Source: Cliona cf. orientalis
Taxonomy: Eukaryota > Porifera > Demospongiae > Clionaida > Clionaidae
Assembly (NCBI GenBank): GCA_963930775.1
Contig: OZ005694.1
Coordinates: 9,564,899-9,628,898 of the forward strand
DNA: 64,000 nucleotides
Reading direction: 5' to 3'
The notes under the pieces are model-generated. The model searched no databases. It was not told where the DNA came from and was given only the letters and a program-made list of their open reading frames with translations. The translations under genes were made by a program, and so were the position numbers. Positions 1 to 14,091 of this stretch are shown piece by piece. Position 1 is the first letter of the stretch; each line of letters starts with the position of its first letter.

Positions 1-155
1 ATGTATTGCATGTATGGATGATGGCTACTCTCAGGGGGGGGGGGCGAGTGACTCCCTCCCCCCCCCCCAAATGAAACCCTGACAAACAAACATGCATGCA
101 AATGTATGTATGGTTGTTAATTATCTTCTAGTGTTACTTTGAATTATCTCATATA

Positions 156-632
156 CAGTGGAACCCCTCTAAAGCGGACACCATTGGGACCAAAAATTTT
201 GTCCGTTGTAGCGAGGTGTCCTTTGCTCAGGGGTTAGTGGTTGACCACGCCCCTCCTACAATCGCGGCCAGCTATGATAAAGCACTACTGCGGACGACGA
301 TGAAGACCGTATTGATGAGAGATCTGTCAACTGACAGCTTCTAAGCAAAGAATATGAGACATATTTAGGCTTTACTGTAGTTACTGGTCGCTGAAATCGA
401 CCGATTTGAATGGTGGGTATGGCCTAACTGTCCGTTGTGCGAGGTTGTTTACTATTGCCCAGGCTCGAACGGGACCAAAATAAGTGTCCGTTATACGGAA
501 TAGCGGGGTGTCCGCTATTGAGGGGGTTTGAATGTATTGAAGTCTATGAAAATACAATCCGGACATTCAGAATTGTCCGTTATATCGCAGGTGTCCGTCG
601 TTGAGGGGTGTCCGCTAAGCGGGGTTCCACTG
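156..632. mobile_element. TA-flanked MITE with CAGTGGAACCCC ends
   Basis: The two ends are inverted copies beginning CAGTGGAACCCC, followed by a GCGGACACC-type block, and both are flanked by TA. This fits a Tc1/mariner or pogo-like non-autonomous element. No transposase is encoded. Related termini occur at 18601-18802, and a fragment lies in an SPG7 intron near 21241 and 54220. Confidence 0.8.
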
Positions 633-798
633 TATATATCTCTAGAAAAATCCGGCATAATTATTAATTTGTGAAAGTTGACATTTTTGATAAACTCTAC
701 CCTGGAGTTGCACTAGTGGCCAAAAAAATTTTTTGATTCATTGTATGCATCATTGAACGGCGGTGTGAGCTAATGTTAAACAGAACCAGGACTGTAAC

Positions 799-1619
799 TA
801 GCCTCATCCCCAGGCCTTCTGTGGAGGAGGGGGAGAAAAGGCCTGGTATCCACTATATGCGCATGCATTGCTGTTATTCAGATTTTGAATAATCCGATTA
901 TGTACGGATGCTGCCTAGTATACTTGCCCTTTGACCTTAATTCATCGTGCTCAATGTACTTAGAAATGGCAGGCTTAGACAGTTCAAGTTTCGAGCGAGA
1001 TTTCGAGGTAGTTTGAGTGACATCCATCGATCGACAAAGGCCTCTGAACAGCGTGGGCATGTGTGTAGTGCAATCACTAGTAAAAAGGTCAGGAGGTCAT
1101 CCTGTATTCTTTAGACATAATGTGGACCGTTTCACTTGTTAGCATATGGTAGGAATTGGTCACTTTTACGGTAAATTATACGGAAAATGTAGTGCATGTG
1201 CATGCAGTGGCGTAGCCGGGGGGGGGGGGGGGGGGGGGGGCTGCTCAGGGTGCTCAAGCACCCCCTTCTGCTCTTGGCATAGTTCACATAGTCCATAAAA
1301 CAGCCTCATCCAGCACCCTTAGCTACTTCAAACCATCAGCTACTACAAAGAAATAACTTAGAAGACAGTTAGAAACTCTTCTTTTGGCCGAAAACCTTGA
1401 GCTAGCTTGCTAGCTACATTCAGAATGCGTTCTCTGACAATATGAACTTTGACCTTACTGGTTAGTAAGTGGGTGTGGCTTAAACATTTGCACGCACGCT
1501 TTTCACACGTAGTCCAGCACCCCCTTACCTAAAATCCTGGCTACACCCCCTGATGCGCATGCAGTGGATACCAGGCCTTCTCTCCCCCTCCCCCCTCAGA
1601 AGGCCTGGGGACAAGGCTA
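799..1619. mobile_element. MITE with TAGCCTC ends and 9-bp TSD
   Basis: The left end TAGCCTCATCCCCAGGCCTT and an inverted right end are flanked by the direct repeat GACTGTAAC at 790-798 and 1620-1628. A related element sits at 34310-34777 in NLR-2 intron 1. This copy is longer because another element (1205-1552) is nested in it. Confidence 0.85.
1205..1552. mobile_element. Nested element with CAGTGGCGTAGCC-type ends
   Basis: The sequence starts CAGTGGCGTAGCC, runs through a long G tract, and closes with an inverted GGCTACACCCCCTG end. A relative lies at about 34988-35747. It is inserted inside the 799-1619 MITE. It is non-coding. Confidence 0.6.
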
Positions 1620-2711
1620 GACTGTAACTCACCTGCAAGTTTGAGACAGCTGCACTTTGTTCAGGATTTTGCTACATGCACAGAAACCAAGACAATACAG
1701 TCTGATGGCGTTGCTACTGCGTGGGTGGAACTGTTCAAAATGAATGTAAAGATTGAGCAAGGGTTGAGTTTCGTCATCAATGACAGCTGCTTGTTCTTCG
1801 ATGCCTATGAAGCTTAAAGGAGCGAACGTACAGTTAATTTTAACCGTACTACACAGCCACTATAAGCAGGGAATAGGTACACCACAAGTAGGCACACTAT
1901 ATACAAGCTGCATCACAAACGCTGTATTTTTATTGGCTACGACTGTCGACCCATGTGCTTTCTGCTCGTGTGCACAATATGTAGGTAAGGGTCGTCAGCT
2001 ACACATGTGCAGGGGCATGCTTGCATGCTGCTGCAGCTCTCTTCTCTATGCAGGTATTGTTGCTATCCGCTATATATTATAACTAGATTATGCACGATTT
2101 TAAATCTGCTGAGTGTGAATAGCTATCACATGCAGTATGCAGCACAGTATATTTGCTCAAGGGTTGAGTTATGAGGGTGGCTGAGTGCCTTCATATTATC
2201 CTACTTTCTAGCCCGTTGCTATGTTGTTGGTCTCATTGTAGGGCTCATGTCCATAATATGTTTGTAGTAGTTATTGACCAACTCCCGAGCTTTGTATACA
2301 TGCAGTATAGAAGCACTCATCCCTCAGGCATGGAGTATAGAAGCACAAATCCCAAGGGTAAAAGCCCGAGGGATGAGTGCTTCTATACTGCATACAAAGT
2401 GAGGGATTGGTTGATACACACGTAACTATTTTCTAGCCCATTGTTTTCATGGATACAATGAACATGTTTTTAGCCCTCAAGAATTGTATGAATGTTTGCC
2501 CTGGCCCTCAGAAACTGTATAATAGTAAACATATGGACATAATACAATCAGGAGCACAATAATAATTTATTATATTCAATAACACAAATGCAGTTGTCTC
2601 ATTCCCAGTGCATCTTAACAGTAGTCCTTATAGGCCACTTCAAAATAATATTAGATATTAATATGTTCCTTCCCATGACAACCCCCTAATTTTGTAGACC
2701 ATTTGTATATA

Positions 2712-2848
2712 CCATAGTGTCCTGGGGGCGCCCATGTACTGTATTTCAAGGGGTCAATGTAGCACCTTCTATACAAACGTATGCATGCAATTATATCCTG
2801 GGTAACCGTAAGTGCGGGTCAAAATTGCTAGTTCTGGGACACTATGGT
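2712..2848. mobile_element. Short MITE with CCATAGTGTCC ends
   Basis: Inverted ends CCATAGTGTCC and GGACACTATGG bound a 137-bp non-coding stretch. Related elements occur at 5199-5358 and near 38838-38990. Confidence 0.65.
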
Positions 2849-2932
2849 ATGTACATTAAAGTGCACAAATAACAGCTAGGTAGCTTGTAGCTTATATATA
2901 AAGTACAATCATGATAATAATAATACATATAG

Positions 2933-4880
2933 TTACCCATGAAAAACGTCCATTGGAGAAATCGGCTATGGAAGCAGCAGAGAAGCGTCCTTGTCTTGAA
3001 AGAAGACATAGTGAAACAATATCCAGCTGGGGATCAAACCCAGGTCCTAGTGGGATGCCCGTACCATTGAGTTATAGCCACGTATGGCCATGGAGCCCTT
3101 TGTATTGTACCCCCAGGAGCGGATTGAATTTTGATCACTCAGCCAATATAGTTAGAGATAATCCACCGTTGGAACACATACCAAACTTGGCTACAAATGT
3201 CGTTGATTCTCACTCAGCCAATGTAGCTGTAAATATTAATCCACTGTTGAAACAAGGATCAAAATTGGCTGCATTCTATTCCCACCAACCTGAGGTTCCT
3301 GAGGGCACATGGCCGCCAGTCAAGAAGACACAGTATATAAACTTAGCACTCATTAGAACGGAACAGGCAATCGACTTTAACAAGGAATTCTTGCGTCAGA
3401 CAATTCGTGGTTCTATCGATGACATCATGAAGGACAAGGATGACATTAAGTATGATGAGGTGTTTACAGAAGTAGAGGAGGGTGCTCGGCTACTATTCGA
3501 AGGAAGGCCCGGGTGTGGCAAGACAACCATGATGAACAAAGTATCGCAAGACTGGGCTAAGTGGAAGATCTTCCCTTCATGTCTGCTCTTCTTGGTTCAT
3601 CTACGGAGGTTTGGAAATCGATCTGATATTGATCTTAAAACAGTTCTTCGTTCTACACCTGTTGATTTTTCTGAAGAAGAATTCCAACAGATACAAACAC
3701 ACATTGAAGATAATCAAGGAGAAGGTGTTGTATTTGCACTGGATGGGCTGGATGAATATTCTCCTGAAAAGAAATATGAGAAGACAACCTTCGTACATAA
3801 ATTAATTAAAGGTGAGGTCCTTCCAAATTCAATAGTGATTGTGGCGTCACGTCCAGCTGCTTCTCTGAGGTACAGAAGAAATGCAACAAAATGTATCGAG
3901 GTACTGGGGTTTTTAAAGGACCAAATATATGAGTATGTCAATAGTTACTTTGACGGCAAGGACTCATTAGTACTTGGACTTCAGACATATCTGGAACATC
4001 ATCCCAATGTCATGCACATGTGCTACCTTCCCCTACACATGGCAATGGTCGCATTTCTTTATGAAGTTGAAGGAGCTTCTCTTCCTCAAACTGAGACTGA
4101 AATCTATCGCCACTTCACACTTTCAACTTTACTACGATCTATTTGTAAGAGAAATGGCACAGAGATGGAAATTGATGAAGAGTTTTGCTTCTCATCTTTT
4201 GATAATTTGGAGCTAGAAGACAGAGGCATATTTGACTCTATTCTTAAATTTGCTTATGAAGCCACTGTAGTCCATCCACAGCAAGTCTTCTCAGCTGAAG
4301 AAGTCAAAAAATTCACCAGTAGGCAGTTTAATAACACTGGAAACAATGAAACTTCGCTTGGTTTAGTAGTTGTCGATAAGTATTTTGTCAGGTATGGACT
4401 CAAGGAGATATACACTTTTCTACATCTTACCTTTCAGGAATTTCTTTCTGCTTGTTATATTGTACAACTTAGTTTTCAAACCCAGAAGGAAATCATTTTG
4501 AAGTATGGCAGTGATAAAAGTTTAGGAGTCGTTTGGAAATTTTACTGTGGAATGACACAGTTTTCCAGTGAAAAAATGCGCAATTTCGAACAGTTAGTTG
4601 AAAAAACAAAATTTGAGGTGCTTCTTCATCTTCACTATGCTCACGAATCGCAACAAAATGTCGTATGTACACACATGATAAACTCATATAGCTCAAAGAT
4701 TGTTTTGAATTCATCGTCGCTCAACCCTGCCGACTTCACTGCTCTGGGTTATGTACTCACTCATTCTAATGTGCCTGCTACTGAACTTGCCATCACTTCA
4801 TGTAACATTGGTCCTGAAGGTCTCTCTGCATTGGAGAAGGCAGTCAATGTATCACCCCCTCCTACTCTGGAAACATTGAG
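2933..4880 (+). CDS. NLR-1 NACHT exon
   Basis: The exon holds a complete NACHT module. The Walker A motif GRPGCGKTT is near 3507, Walker B LDGLDE near 3740, and a sensor-like VIVASRPAAS follows near 3838. Further on are a winged-helix-like region and HLTFQEFLSA near 4425, typical of NLRs. It ends in frame at ...LETL with donor GTGATT. Compared with NLR-2 it has extra N-terminal residues, part of which is a second copy of a motif reading roughly HSAN...NPxLxx...LA. No stop interrupts the frame. Confidence 0.9.
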
Positions 4881-7800
4881 GTGATTCTAGACTAGGTTGA
4901 TGTTGTTGGAGTAACTTGATTATACCCGTAAATTTTCCATGCAGTTTTCATGGCACAAAGGTAAAGAAAGTGATTCCCGAATTATGTAGTATTTTGACGA
5001 AATTCCGAGAGTTGAATAATCTTGTGTAAGTAATTCCTTGAGTAAAAGTAGCTACGTGTAGGTAATTGCCACACTCTATTTCACTACATTTGTGTGTTGT
5101 ACACAGTTTCTCAAGCTGTGGCATCATAATGAAATCACTGAGTGAAATGGCTGAAATATTGCCAGCATTGGAGTCGGTGGAGCGACTGGAGTAAGTTGCC
5201 ATAGTGTCCCAGGTAAGTGCCCATGCATAACTCGCGATTTTGGCCAGCATGGGTGCTTAGCCGGGATATAACTTCATACATTTATATACTATAAGCTGTT
5301 ATGTTGACCTCTTGAAATATGCTACATGAGGAGTGGGAGCTTGCCCAGGATACTATGGTAGTAATAGCCTTGCTGCTATAATAATATTATAATGTGAGAT
5401 TTTTTTTCAATTCTAGGGATGTACATGCATGTATAAATTTTATTGTCTGATTTTACTTGCATGCATAATAGCTTATCATGCAATAATGATTTGGGTGTGA
5501 AGTCAGCAGATGCTCTCTGTAGTTTGCTCACAAAATTACCAAAGCTAAAGAATCTCGTGTGGTGAGGCAATGGCATTAGCTTTTGATTGCAATGTGTTAC
5601 TTTCATTATAATGATATTATGCAGGGTTGATGGTCTGCTTACGTCATCTTTATTTGATACCTTGATTAGAAATAATATTGGATTTAATCTGTAAGTATTA
5701 TGTTAATGTATTGCTATATAGCATAATTTTTATAATAATTATGTACATTGCTTGTTTCTTACCAATAGAGTGGCTAGCAAAAGCTCCAAGAGCCTCCAGC
5801 AAGAGTTATTTAGGTACAATAATTGGAAGTTAATAAAATATTACAATTGTGATGCTCACTATTATGTGATTGCTTTTCAAGGTTTGGTGATAGTTATCGT
5901 GATATCAACTTCGATTTAAGCTACTTTCAAGCTCACCTTAGTAGTGCAGTTTTTATTCAAGCCCTAAAGTAAATTGGCAGTGTAGTTTTTTAATGTACAA
6001 AATGTACCGTATGCATGGTGGATAATTTTGTGGGCCGCTGTTTTTTTTTTTTCAACCCGCGCTAAGTAACGGAGGAGCAGTAGCTAGTACCAGTGCATAC
6101 ATGGAAGCTGTCAAGGTGGGGGCATGGCCCCCATAGACTGCAGCACCCTCGATTATTGCCCATATGTAGATAGATTGATATTGTCCCTATAGCTGCATGT
6201 ACCATACTGGGGTAGTCCATCATGTTCGGGGCTTTTGAGGAATGGGGGGTGCTCAGGGGCGGATCCAGGATCTATCAGAGGGGGGTTCTTACTAATAGAA
6301 TGCGCACGAAGGGCGTGCGAAATTTTTAAGCCATGCCCACTTCACTTGTTGACCACGCCCATTTCTCGCTAGATTGCATGTTCGTGGGTCTTGTAAGACG
6401 CTCCAAGATTTCAAATCGACCTAAGAAACGTCCAAGTAGGTGAGCTAGAGATAGGGGCTAGCTAGCTAAAAGGAAGGGATGTTCTATGAAGCCTAGATTT
6501 TACACTACTACACAGGCTAAGTACTAGACAGCTAATCAGAAAGGAGGGTTCGTCCGAACCCATTGAACCCCCTCTGGATCCGCCACTAGTGCTGTATAAT
6601 GATCAAACTGACTTGTGATAAGTTTCTATAGTAATCTAACTCTTTCTTGCTATTGTTCACACATGCAGTCTCAGTGGCAAAAGCATGGATGATACTGGTG
6701 CTCAGTCTCTGGCTAAAGTTCTCCCACATTGTAAAAACCTTCAGCAATTAGAGTAAGTTATATTAGCATTGTCAGTAGCTTGACATACATACTATGATGT
6801 TGTGGTGCCATGCATCCCTGCTTTAAATTTAGCTATCAAGTTGTAATGCATTCAAGGCAGTAATTATCGTTAAGTAGTGGTCATCATATGTCCATAATTA
6901 AAAATTTTTGAACCACGCATTATTGTTGATTGGTGTTTGAATTCCAGGTATATGACTTTCTTACCTTAGGGCTACGATTATTTGCGGGTACAAATATTAG
7001 CGGATTTTTGAAATAGTGCGTTTAGCGGGTACTCATTTTAGCGATTTTTCAAAATTAACATTCTATTTATTCAAAAATGTTGAAAATTTTAATATTTGCG
7101 GGTACAAATATTAGCGAAAATCGGATAAATCGCTAATTTCACTAAATTTAGTACCCGCAAACAAAAGTGTCCTTAAGGTAATCAAGCACTGGGCATATAA
7201 TATACTAATATGTGGAAATTTTTGATCTCACCAAGCCCAGCTACCTTCGTGTTTTGGTGAATAAAATTTTTGTCAATGCAATAAAGGTTGCCGTATCCTC
7301 TTTGCAATCATTTACAAAAAAATTAGCATGATAAACTTTTCACGAATGAGAACAGGTGGCGAAATTGGTGAAAATTTTCTCCTGGCAAAAATATACAGTA
7401 GTGCATTTGATACTACATATTGTTAGTTACTCATACAACTCGGGGATTTATGTTTTATCATTTATATACAGTCTCAGGGGTAACAACATCAGTGATGCTG
7501 GTGCTCAAGCTCTGGCTGAAGGTCTCCAACATTGTTCTAACCTGCAAAACCTAGAGTGAGTGTTGACCATGTGTATGACTGGGGGGATTAATGTTTATCA
7601 TTCACGTACAGTCTCAGGGGTAACAACATCAGTGATGCTGGTGCTCAAGCTCTGGCTGAAGGTCTCCAACATTATTCTAACCTACATATGCTAGAGTGAG
7701 TGTTGACCATGTATATGACTGGGGGGATTAATGTTTATCATTCACGTACAGTCTCAGAGGTAACAACATCAGTGATGCTGGTGCTCAAGCTCTGGCTGGA

Positions 7801-10800
7801 GGTCTCCAACATTGTTCTAACCTGCAAATGCTAGAGTGAGTGTTGACCATAATATGTAAAATTTGGGGGCTAGTTGTAGGCTATAGTTGTATACACAACT
7901 GTACGTACATTATTATGCCCATCATTGAACGATTTGCACACATACATGTAGTTAGAGATCATGCCACATACAATGTAGTTTCAGGATCTATAATTGGGGC
8001 GAGCCTGAGCGAGCCCCACACTAATCAGTACTACGAGAAAATCGCTGTACTTATGTATGTATGTTTGTATGTAGTGATACGTCAAACACGTGCTCGCTAG
8101 CTCATAGCGCATGCGCATAATCATTGTGGTAAAGATCGTCAACGTTGACCGCGCTACTAACTCTAAATGCAGCTCACCAAAAGATGCAGCTCGCATCCAT
8201 TCGAGTAGACGGCTAGAAAACAAGGAAAGGTAAGGCATCAGTACAAGTATCTACAGCAAAATTGAAGGCTAGGCCTATAGTCTGGGTGCAAGGACTGCTA
8301 ATTTCAGTAGCTAGCTAGCTGTACGATTCTGTAGCCACATACATTCAGGGTAGTCAGTCAGAGTAGCCTGAGTGTTCAAGCGGCCTCAGTGGCAAAACTC
8401 TCGACGTACTGTATATGAATCATGCATGCTCCTCATCCCTTGGTCTTTATAGTGACGCTATAGACTGAGTCAGCTGAGCAGCAGATAGCTGCTTGTACTA
8501 GAGGGGCATCCCAATCCTCCCCCTCTACTATTTCAATAAACTTGACAATAATATTATGAGCGAAGGCTCGCCCCCACGATGATTTACATCACCCTAGTAA
8601 TTATGATATTGTAGTTATTGCTGTTCACATACATGTTATGCAGTCTTATGGGCAACAATATTGGTAATACTGGTGCTCAGGCTCTGGCAGAATGTCTCCA
8701 GCATTGCACTAACCTCAAAGAGTTTTTGTAAGTGATGTATACACCTTTCATATTCCCCCCCCCCTCCCCCCTCCCAAAAAACTCACCCCTGGATGATATT
8801 TGGCGATTTCATCCCTCATACAAGTTTCCTAAAATTAATGAACCCAGCTTTGTCAGATGAAGCTGAATTACAGAACTTCGTTAGCTTGAGATTGCATACA
8901 TGTAGGAAGGCTATTGCCGCAACTGTACGTATAGATAACACCGTATAGTGAACAAGCTATTATTGGCTCTTCATAAAGTTTGTAATGCACATGTAGAATA
9001 CTATTGTGACTTTGTTAGATTCTTGATACCGTAGATCACGATTATTAAAATATTTTCAGACTGCCTGGCTTACACGGAAATTAAATGTGTGAAAATGACA
9101 CCGCTCTCGATTAGTTGCCGCACCTCTGGAAGTGCTGAACGAAATAGTCGGCGCTCTCGAATAGTAGCCGTGCCACGCCTACTATTCGAGAAGCATGCTA
9201 GCATGTGAACATGCCTCGCAACTCGTTCTCGATGGTAGGTACAAAAGAGTATTTAGCAGTCTTCTAGAACAAGTTCTAATGTTTATCTACATCAGCAAAG
9301 GGCCACAATCTCCTAGTTCAGTGGTGTCGATCGATCGTAAGGATTGCCTCTCTGGCTGCTACATGTATACTGGTATTAATAAACGCCGCACAAACTCAGG
9401 CAATGAAATAAATAGTAGCTGCAGCATCTGATCGAGCGAATACTGTATGCAATATTGACAATAATGTGGTACAGTATTGTTTGTCCGAAAATTATTTAAC
9501 ATGAACTTTACACGAAATATTAGTGATTCATGGTATGCATGCATGCATATCACATGATGGATCAATATTCCATATAGTCTCTATGGGAACAAGGTTGGTG
9601 GTGCTGGCTATCAAGCTCTGGCGGAACGTCTTCCACACTTCTTCGACCCACAAGGCATAACGTAAGTTCAAGGGCTGTAGCCACTGGTCATGTATAGCTA
9701 GGATTATAGGCATCACATTTTGTGTATTCTACACCTTGTCTCAGCCATTAAGAGTTGGCAGAGTGTGGCGATCAAGATTAACATTAATTTTGCTGTATGT
9801 CTCTCTATGCCTGCTCATACTTAGACTGTGTCACTCAAATATTCTCTTTTGCATTCTCAGACTATCTAAAATAATATTATTATGTTGGCCAGGTGTGTTC
9901 CCCCCCCCCCCCCCCCAACAAGAAAGAGATTCTATTTCCCTCCAAAATATTATCTGAAAGGCAATTGAATACGTGTTCCATGACCTGTACCATGCAGTCT
10001 TTATTAACTGAAGTCTTGCTTAGGTGGCTTTTGGGAAGCACTAATATAAATTATTTATATTTTAGCTTTCCACACTTTGCACAGGAGGGGTCACACCCCC
10101 CACCTATCCCCTTAGGCCATCAAGGTGATGCTACTATTCCACCCCCAGTTTTAGGCCAGATAAAACCTGTTAGCAGAGCATGGCCATGCCTGCACTCACA
10201 TAAAATTTTCAAAGGAAACTTATAAGGTGCAAACCACAGCTACATGTAGCATACATAACTGCCAAGTGCTTTCCCTCAGTTGCTACACCTAACAAGCATT
10301 TTATGGTAAACTGCAAATTGTGGTAATGTTTGTTATTTACATTTAAGTCTCAGGAATAAGAACATTGGTGATGCTGGTGCTCAGAGTTTGGCAGAAGGTC
10401 TCCAGTATTACACTGACATTCAGAAGTTAGAGTAAGCAACTGTGATGACATAATCATTTGTTCTGTACACCCTAGTTACAATATTCATAATAATTATAAA
10501 GATCATTATGGAAAGGGGCATTGTTCTCTTGACAGTGTGTACAGGATTTGAGAGGGCACATGTTCTTTTGTTTAACTCTGTACTCAGAGTATCTTGAATA
10601 GGACCCCCCCCCCCCCCCCCAAAATAAGTCCTGTATAATATATATTACCCAACCCGAGTTGCCCATGTACTTTTCTGGTAAAGGTCATCAATCACTCCAT
10701 AGACTTGTTATGAGAATTCGTAAAATGCTAATTTCTTACGTTAAATTGGATCATACATTACATTTGATTAACTGCGGTATTATTAAATTTTATATACAGT

Positions 10801-13800
10801 CTCGGGGGTAACAACATCAGTGATGCTGGTGCTCAAGTTCTGGCTGAAGGTCTCCAACAGTGTTCTAACCTGCAAATTCTAGAGTGAGTATTGACCCAAG
10901 TTTGACATAATATGTAAATTAAAATTTATGAGGTGGGACTATTTATAAGCTATAACAAGTATGTTTAATGTCACAATCATGGGATAATGTGGCTAGCATG
11001 CATGATCATCTATTAACAGTACATGCTCACAAAACATAGAGACATAGTTCATGCACAAACAGTATCCTGCCTGGGCAAGATAGTACTGTGCGCATGCGCA
11101 GATTGAAGCGGTTGCGGAGGCCACACCCCTTATAGCAAGTAACTGCTCTCTGGCTCCTTCAATGGTGACGTTCTCGCTCTGCTCGAACGTTGCTACCAGA
11201 CTACTGACAGGTACGACAAAGAACAGACCTCAAACGCGCGGCGCTTTCGCGCCAAACGTTCGACAATACGTCTCTATGGTCCGAGGCATTAAGGCCACTC
11301 TTCTTTGTGCACACGGCATGGCCTTACAGTTCTGACCAATCCTGAACCTTGTAGTGCGGACTTCTCTCCGCCCGCGCCGCGCGTTCATAGCAACCGGGCG
11401 CGTCCAAGACGCATATCCATGCCCTCATGTAATGATACGGACTATATAAGAAAAATGATGGTCTGAAAAATTTTTTGTTGTTATATATATACAACGAAAA
11501 ATATTTTTCAGAGCGACAATTTTCTTATATAGTCCGTGTCATTACATGAGGGCATGGATACGCGTCTTGGAAGCGCCCGGTTGCTATGAACGAGCCGCAC
11601 TACAAGGCTCAGGATTGGTCAGAACTGTAGGGCCGTGTGCACAAAGAAGTAACGTGTGCACAAAGAAGAGTAGCCTTGATGCCTCGGGCCATAGCTACAG
11701 CTAGCGACGTATTGTCGATCGAACGATCGGCGCGAAGCGCCGCGCGTTTCGAAAGGCCCGCTAAGCAGGCGCTGGCGCTAGCCACCGAGCCTCGAGCGAA
11801 GCGAGAGACGAGGTCTGTTCATACCTGTCAGTAGTCGGTAGCAACGTTCGAGCAGAGCGAGAATGTTGCCATAGCACACTTGCTTGCTTTGCCAAGGGGT
11901 GTGGCCTCTGCAACCGCTTCCATCTGCGCATGCGCACGGTACCAATGGACAATCTTGCCCAGGCAGGATACTGTTTGTGCATGAACTATGTACTGTACAT
12001 GTTAATAGATGATAATGCACGCTAGCCGCACTATCCCATGATTGTGACATTAAACATACTTGTATATATATAAATATATTGAGCATACGTACATGAATAT
12101 TAATTTTATATTACTGATATACCCATAATTAAACAATCTGCACATGTACATGTAGTTAGAGATCAAGCCACATAGTTCCCAAATCAGGAACTATAATAAT
12201 TATGTAGTTATTGCTGTTCACATACAGTCTTATGGAGAACAAGATAGGTAATGCTGGTGCTCAGGCTCTGGCAGAATGTCTCCAGCATTGCACTAACCTC
12301 GAAGAGTTATTGTAAGTGATGTATGCACCTTTCATATATCCCCCTGTCCTCCCCCCACCCCCTCCCAAAATAATAAAAAGAAATTTCTCACCCCTGGAAT
12401 ATTTATTATTGTCATCCTGTCATTTCCCCTTCCTAATTTACTATACTTGGCATTCTCGTCCCTCAAATATTTTCCTAGCTTGTCAGATGAAATTGCTGTA
12501 GTTTGCATACAAGGCTATGATTGAGCATGCACGGATTTTGTGATGCTACATGTATATACTGATGTTCATCCATGTAATGGCTATTTGTTACCCCACACAT
12601 AATATGTGCAAGGGGGTGAAGTGATCAGTTTGTAACTCTGTCATCATCTTTACTTTACTTTACTTACAAGAGGTAGATTAAAACAGAATCATTTTTTTTG
12701 TAATTGTAACTAAATCTACCAAAGCTAATAGCATGAAACACATACACTGCAGAGGAAGGCTGTTGCCGCAACTATACTATAGCGCAGCTGCATAAAATTT
12801 GTAGTGTACATGTAGGATGCGGTTATGACTATTAGATTCTTGATAACAAGTCACATGATATGACCCTGGATCACTGTTTTTCATTCCACACAGCATCTAT
12901 GGGAACAATATTGATGGTGCTGGTGTTCAAGCTCTGGCAGAACATCTCCCACATACCACTATCCAACAAAAGTTAGAGTAAGTTCAAGGGCTATAGCCAC
13001 CGGTCTAAGTTAGCAGAGCGTGGCAATCAAAAATTTCATCAAAGATCTTCTATGTATCTAACCTGGGCCTGCGTGTGATTAGTATGTATATGTACAAAGG
13101 ATGAAATAGTTGATGTTTATGATCCATACAGTCACCAGCTAGATTAGGTATCTGAGCAAGAAGTGATTTATTGATTGATGGTGATGCCTGAGGCAAATAG
13201 GCCACTAAACTGTCCAGTTCAAGTACTATAGCCAATTTAATACTGGACAAAGGAAAATTATCAGGTGCAAACCATAGCTACCCCATGTCGGTAATGTTGT
13301 TTTGTGGGACTCCAGGATCATAAATTGTGATAGTGTTTGTTGTTTACATTCAAGTCTCAGGAATAAGCGTATTGGTGATGCTGGTGCTCAGACTTTGGCA
13401 ACCAGTCTTCAATATTACACTGACATTCGGATATTAGAGTAAGCAATTGTGATGATATAATGTCACATTCATTTGTTCTGCCCTAGTTATAATATGTTTG
13501 CATAAGTGCATGCAAATATGATGGATTTTTACTTAAGCTCTGTACTCAGAGAAATCTTGCTAGTATCTAGGATTAACCCCCCCCCCCCCCAATAAAAAAA
13601 TCCTGCATAATAATAACCATTAATTACCCATGTATCAACTAATCAACTGATACTTGTTCATATACAGTCTCGGGAGGAATGACATTGGTACTGCTGGTGC
13701 ACAGGCCCTGGTAGAAGGTCTCCAGCATTGCAGTCACCTTCAAGAGCTAAAGTGAGTGCTCTATGTATTCATATAAGTGCATGTACACGGTTATGTTTAA

Positions 13801-14054
13801 TTTCTGGGATACAAATCATAATATTGCTCTCATAATATACAGTCTCTATGAGAACAAAATCGAGGATGCTGGTGCTCAAGCTCTGGCAGAAGGTCTCCAG
13901 CATTGCACTCATCTTCAAAAGTTAAAGTAAATAGTAACTCATTAAATTTATTTTCTGTATCAATCTGCTGTATTGTTCATGCATGTATTATGGGAAAGCA
14001 ATTCTGTTAATGATTAACCCTCAGCACATGTGCCGGATGGTTACGGTAGTTTTT

Positions 14055-14091
<37 letters not shown>

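Larger units (their letters stand above)
1..2932. other. Upstream intergenic or first-intron DNA of NLR-1
   Basis: I see no supported exon here. The stretch is made largely of inverted-repeat elements, listed separately, plus AT-rich DNA and a C-run followed by A's near position 60. If NLR-1 has a CARD exon like NLR-2, it should lie here or further upstream. I looked for sequence resembling the NLR-2 first exon and did not find it. Short open frames near 1780 and 2171 show no domain and no splice context. Confidence 0.6.

Noticed and set aside
3601-4714. Small open frames on both strands inside the NACHT exon
   Set aside because: They are shadows of the 648-codon NACHT frame, which has clear motifs.
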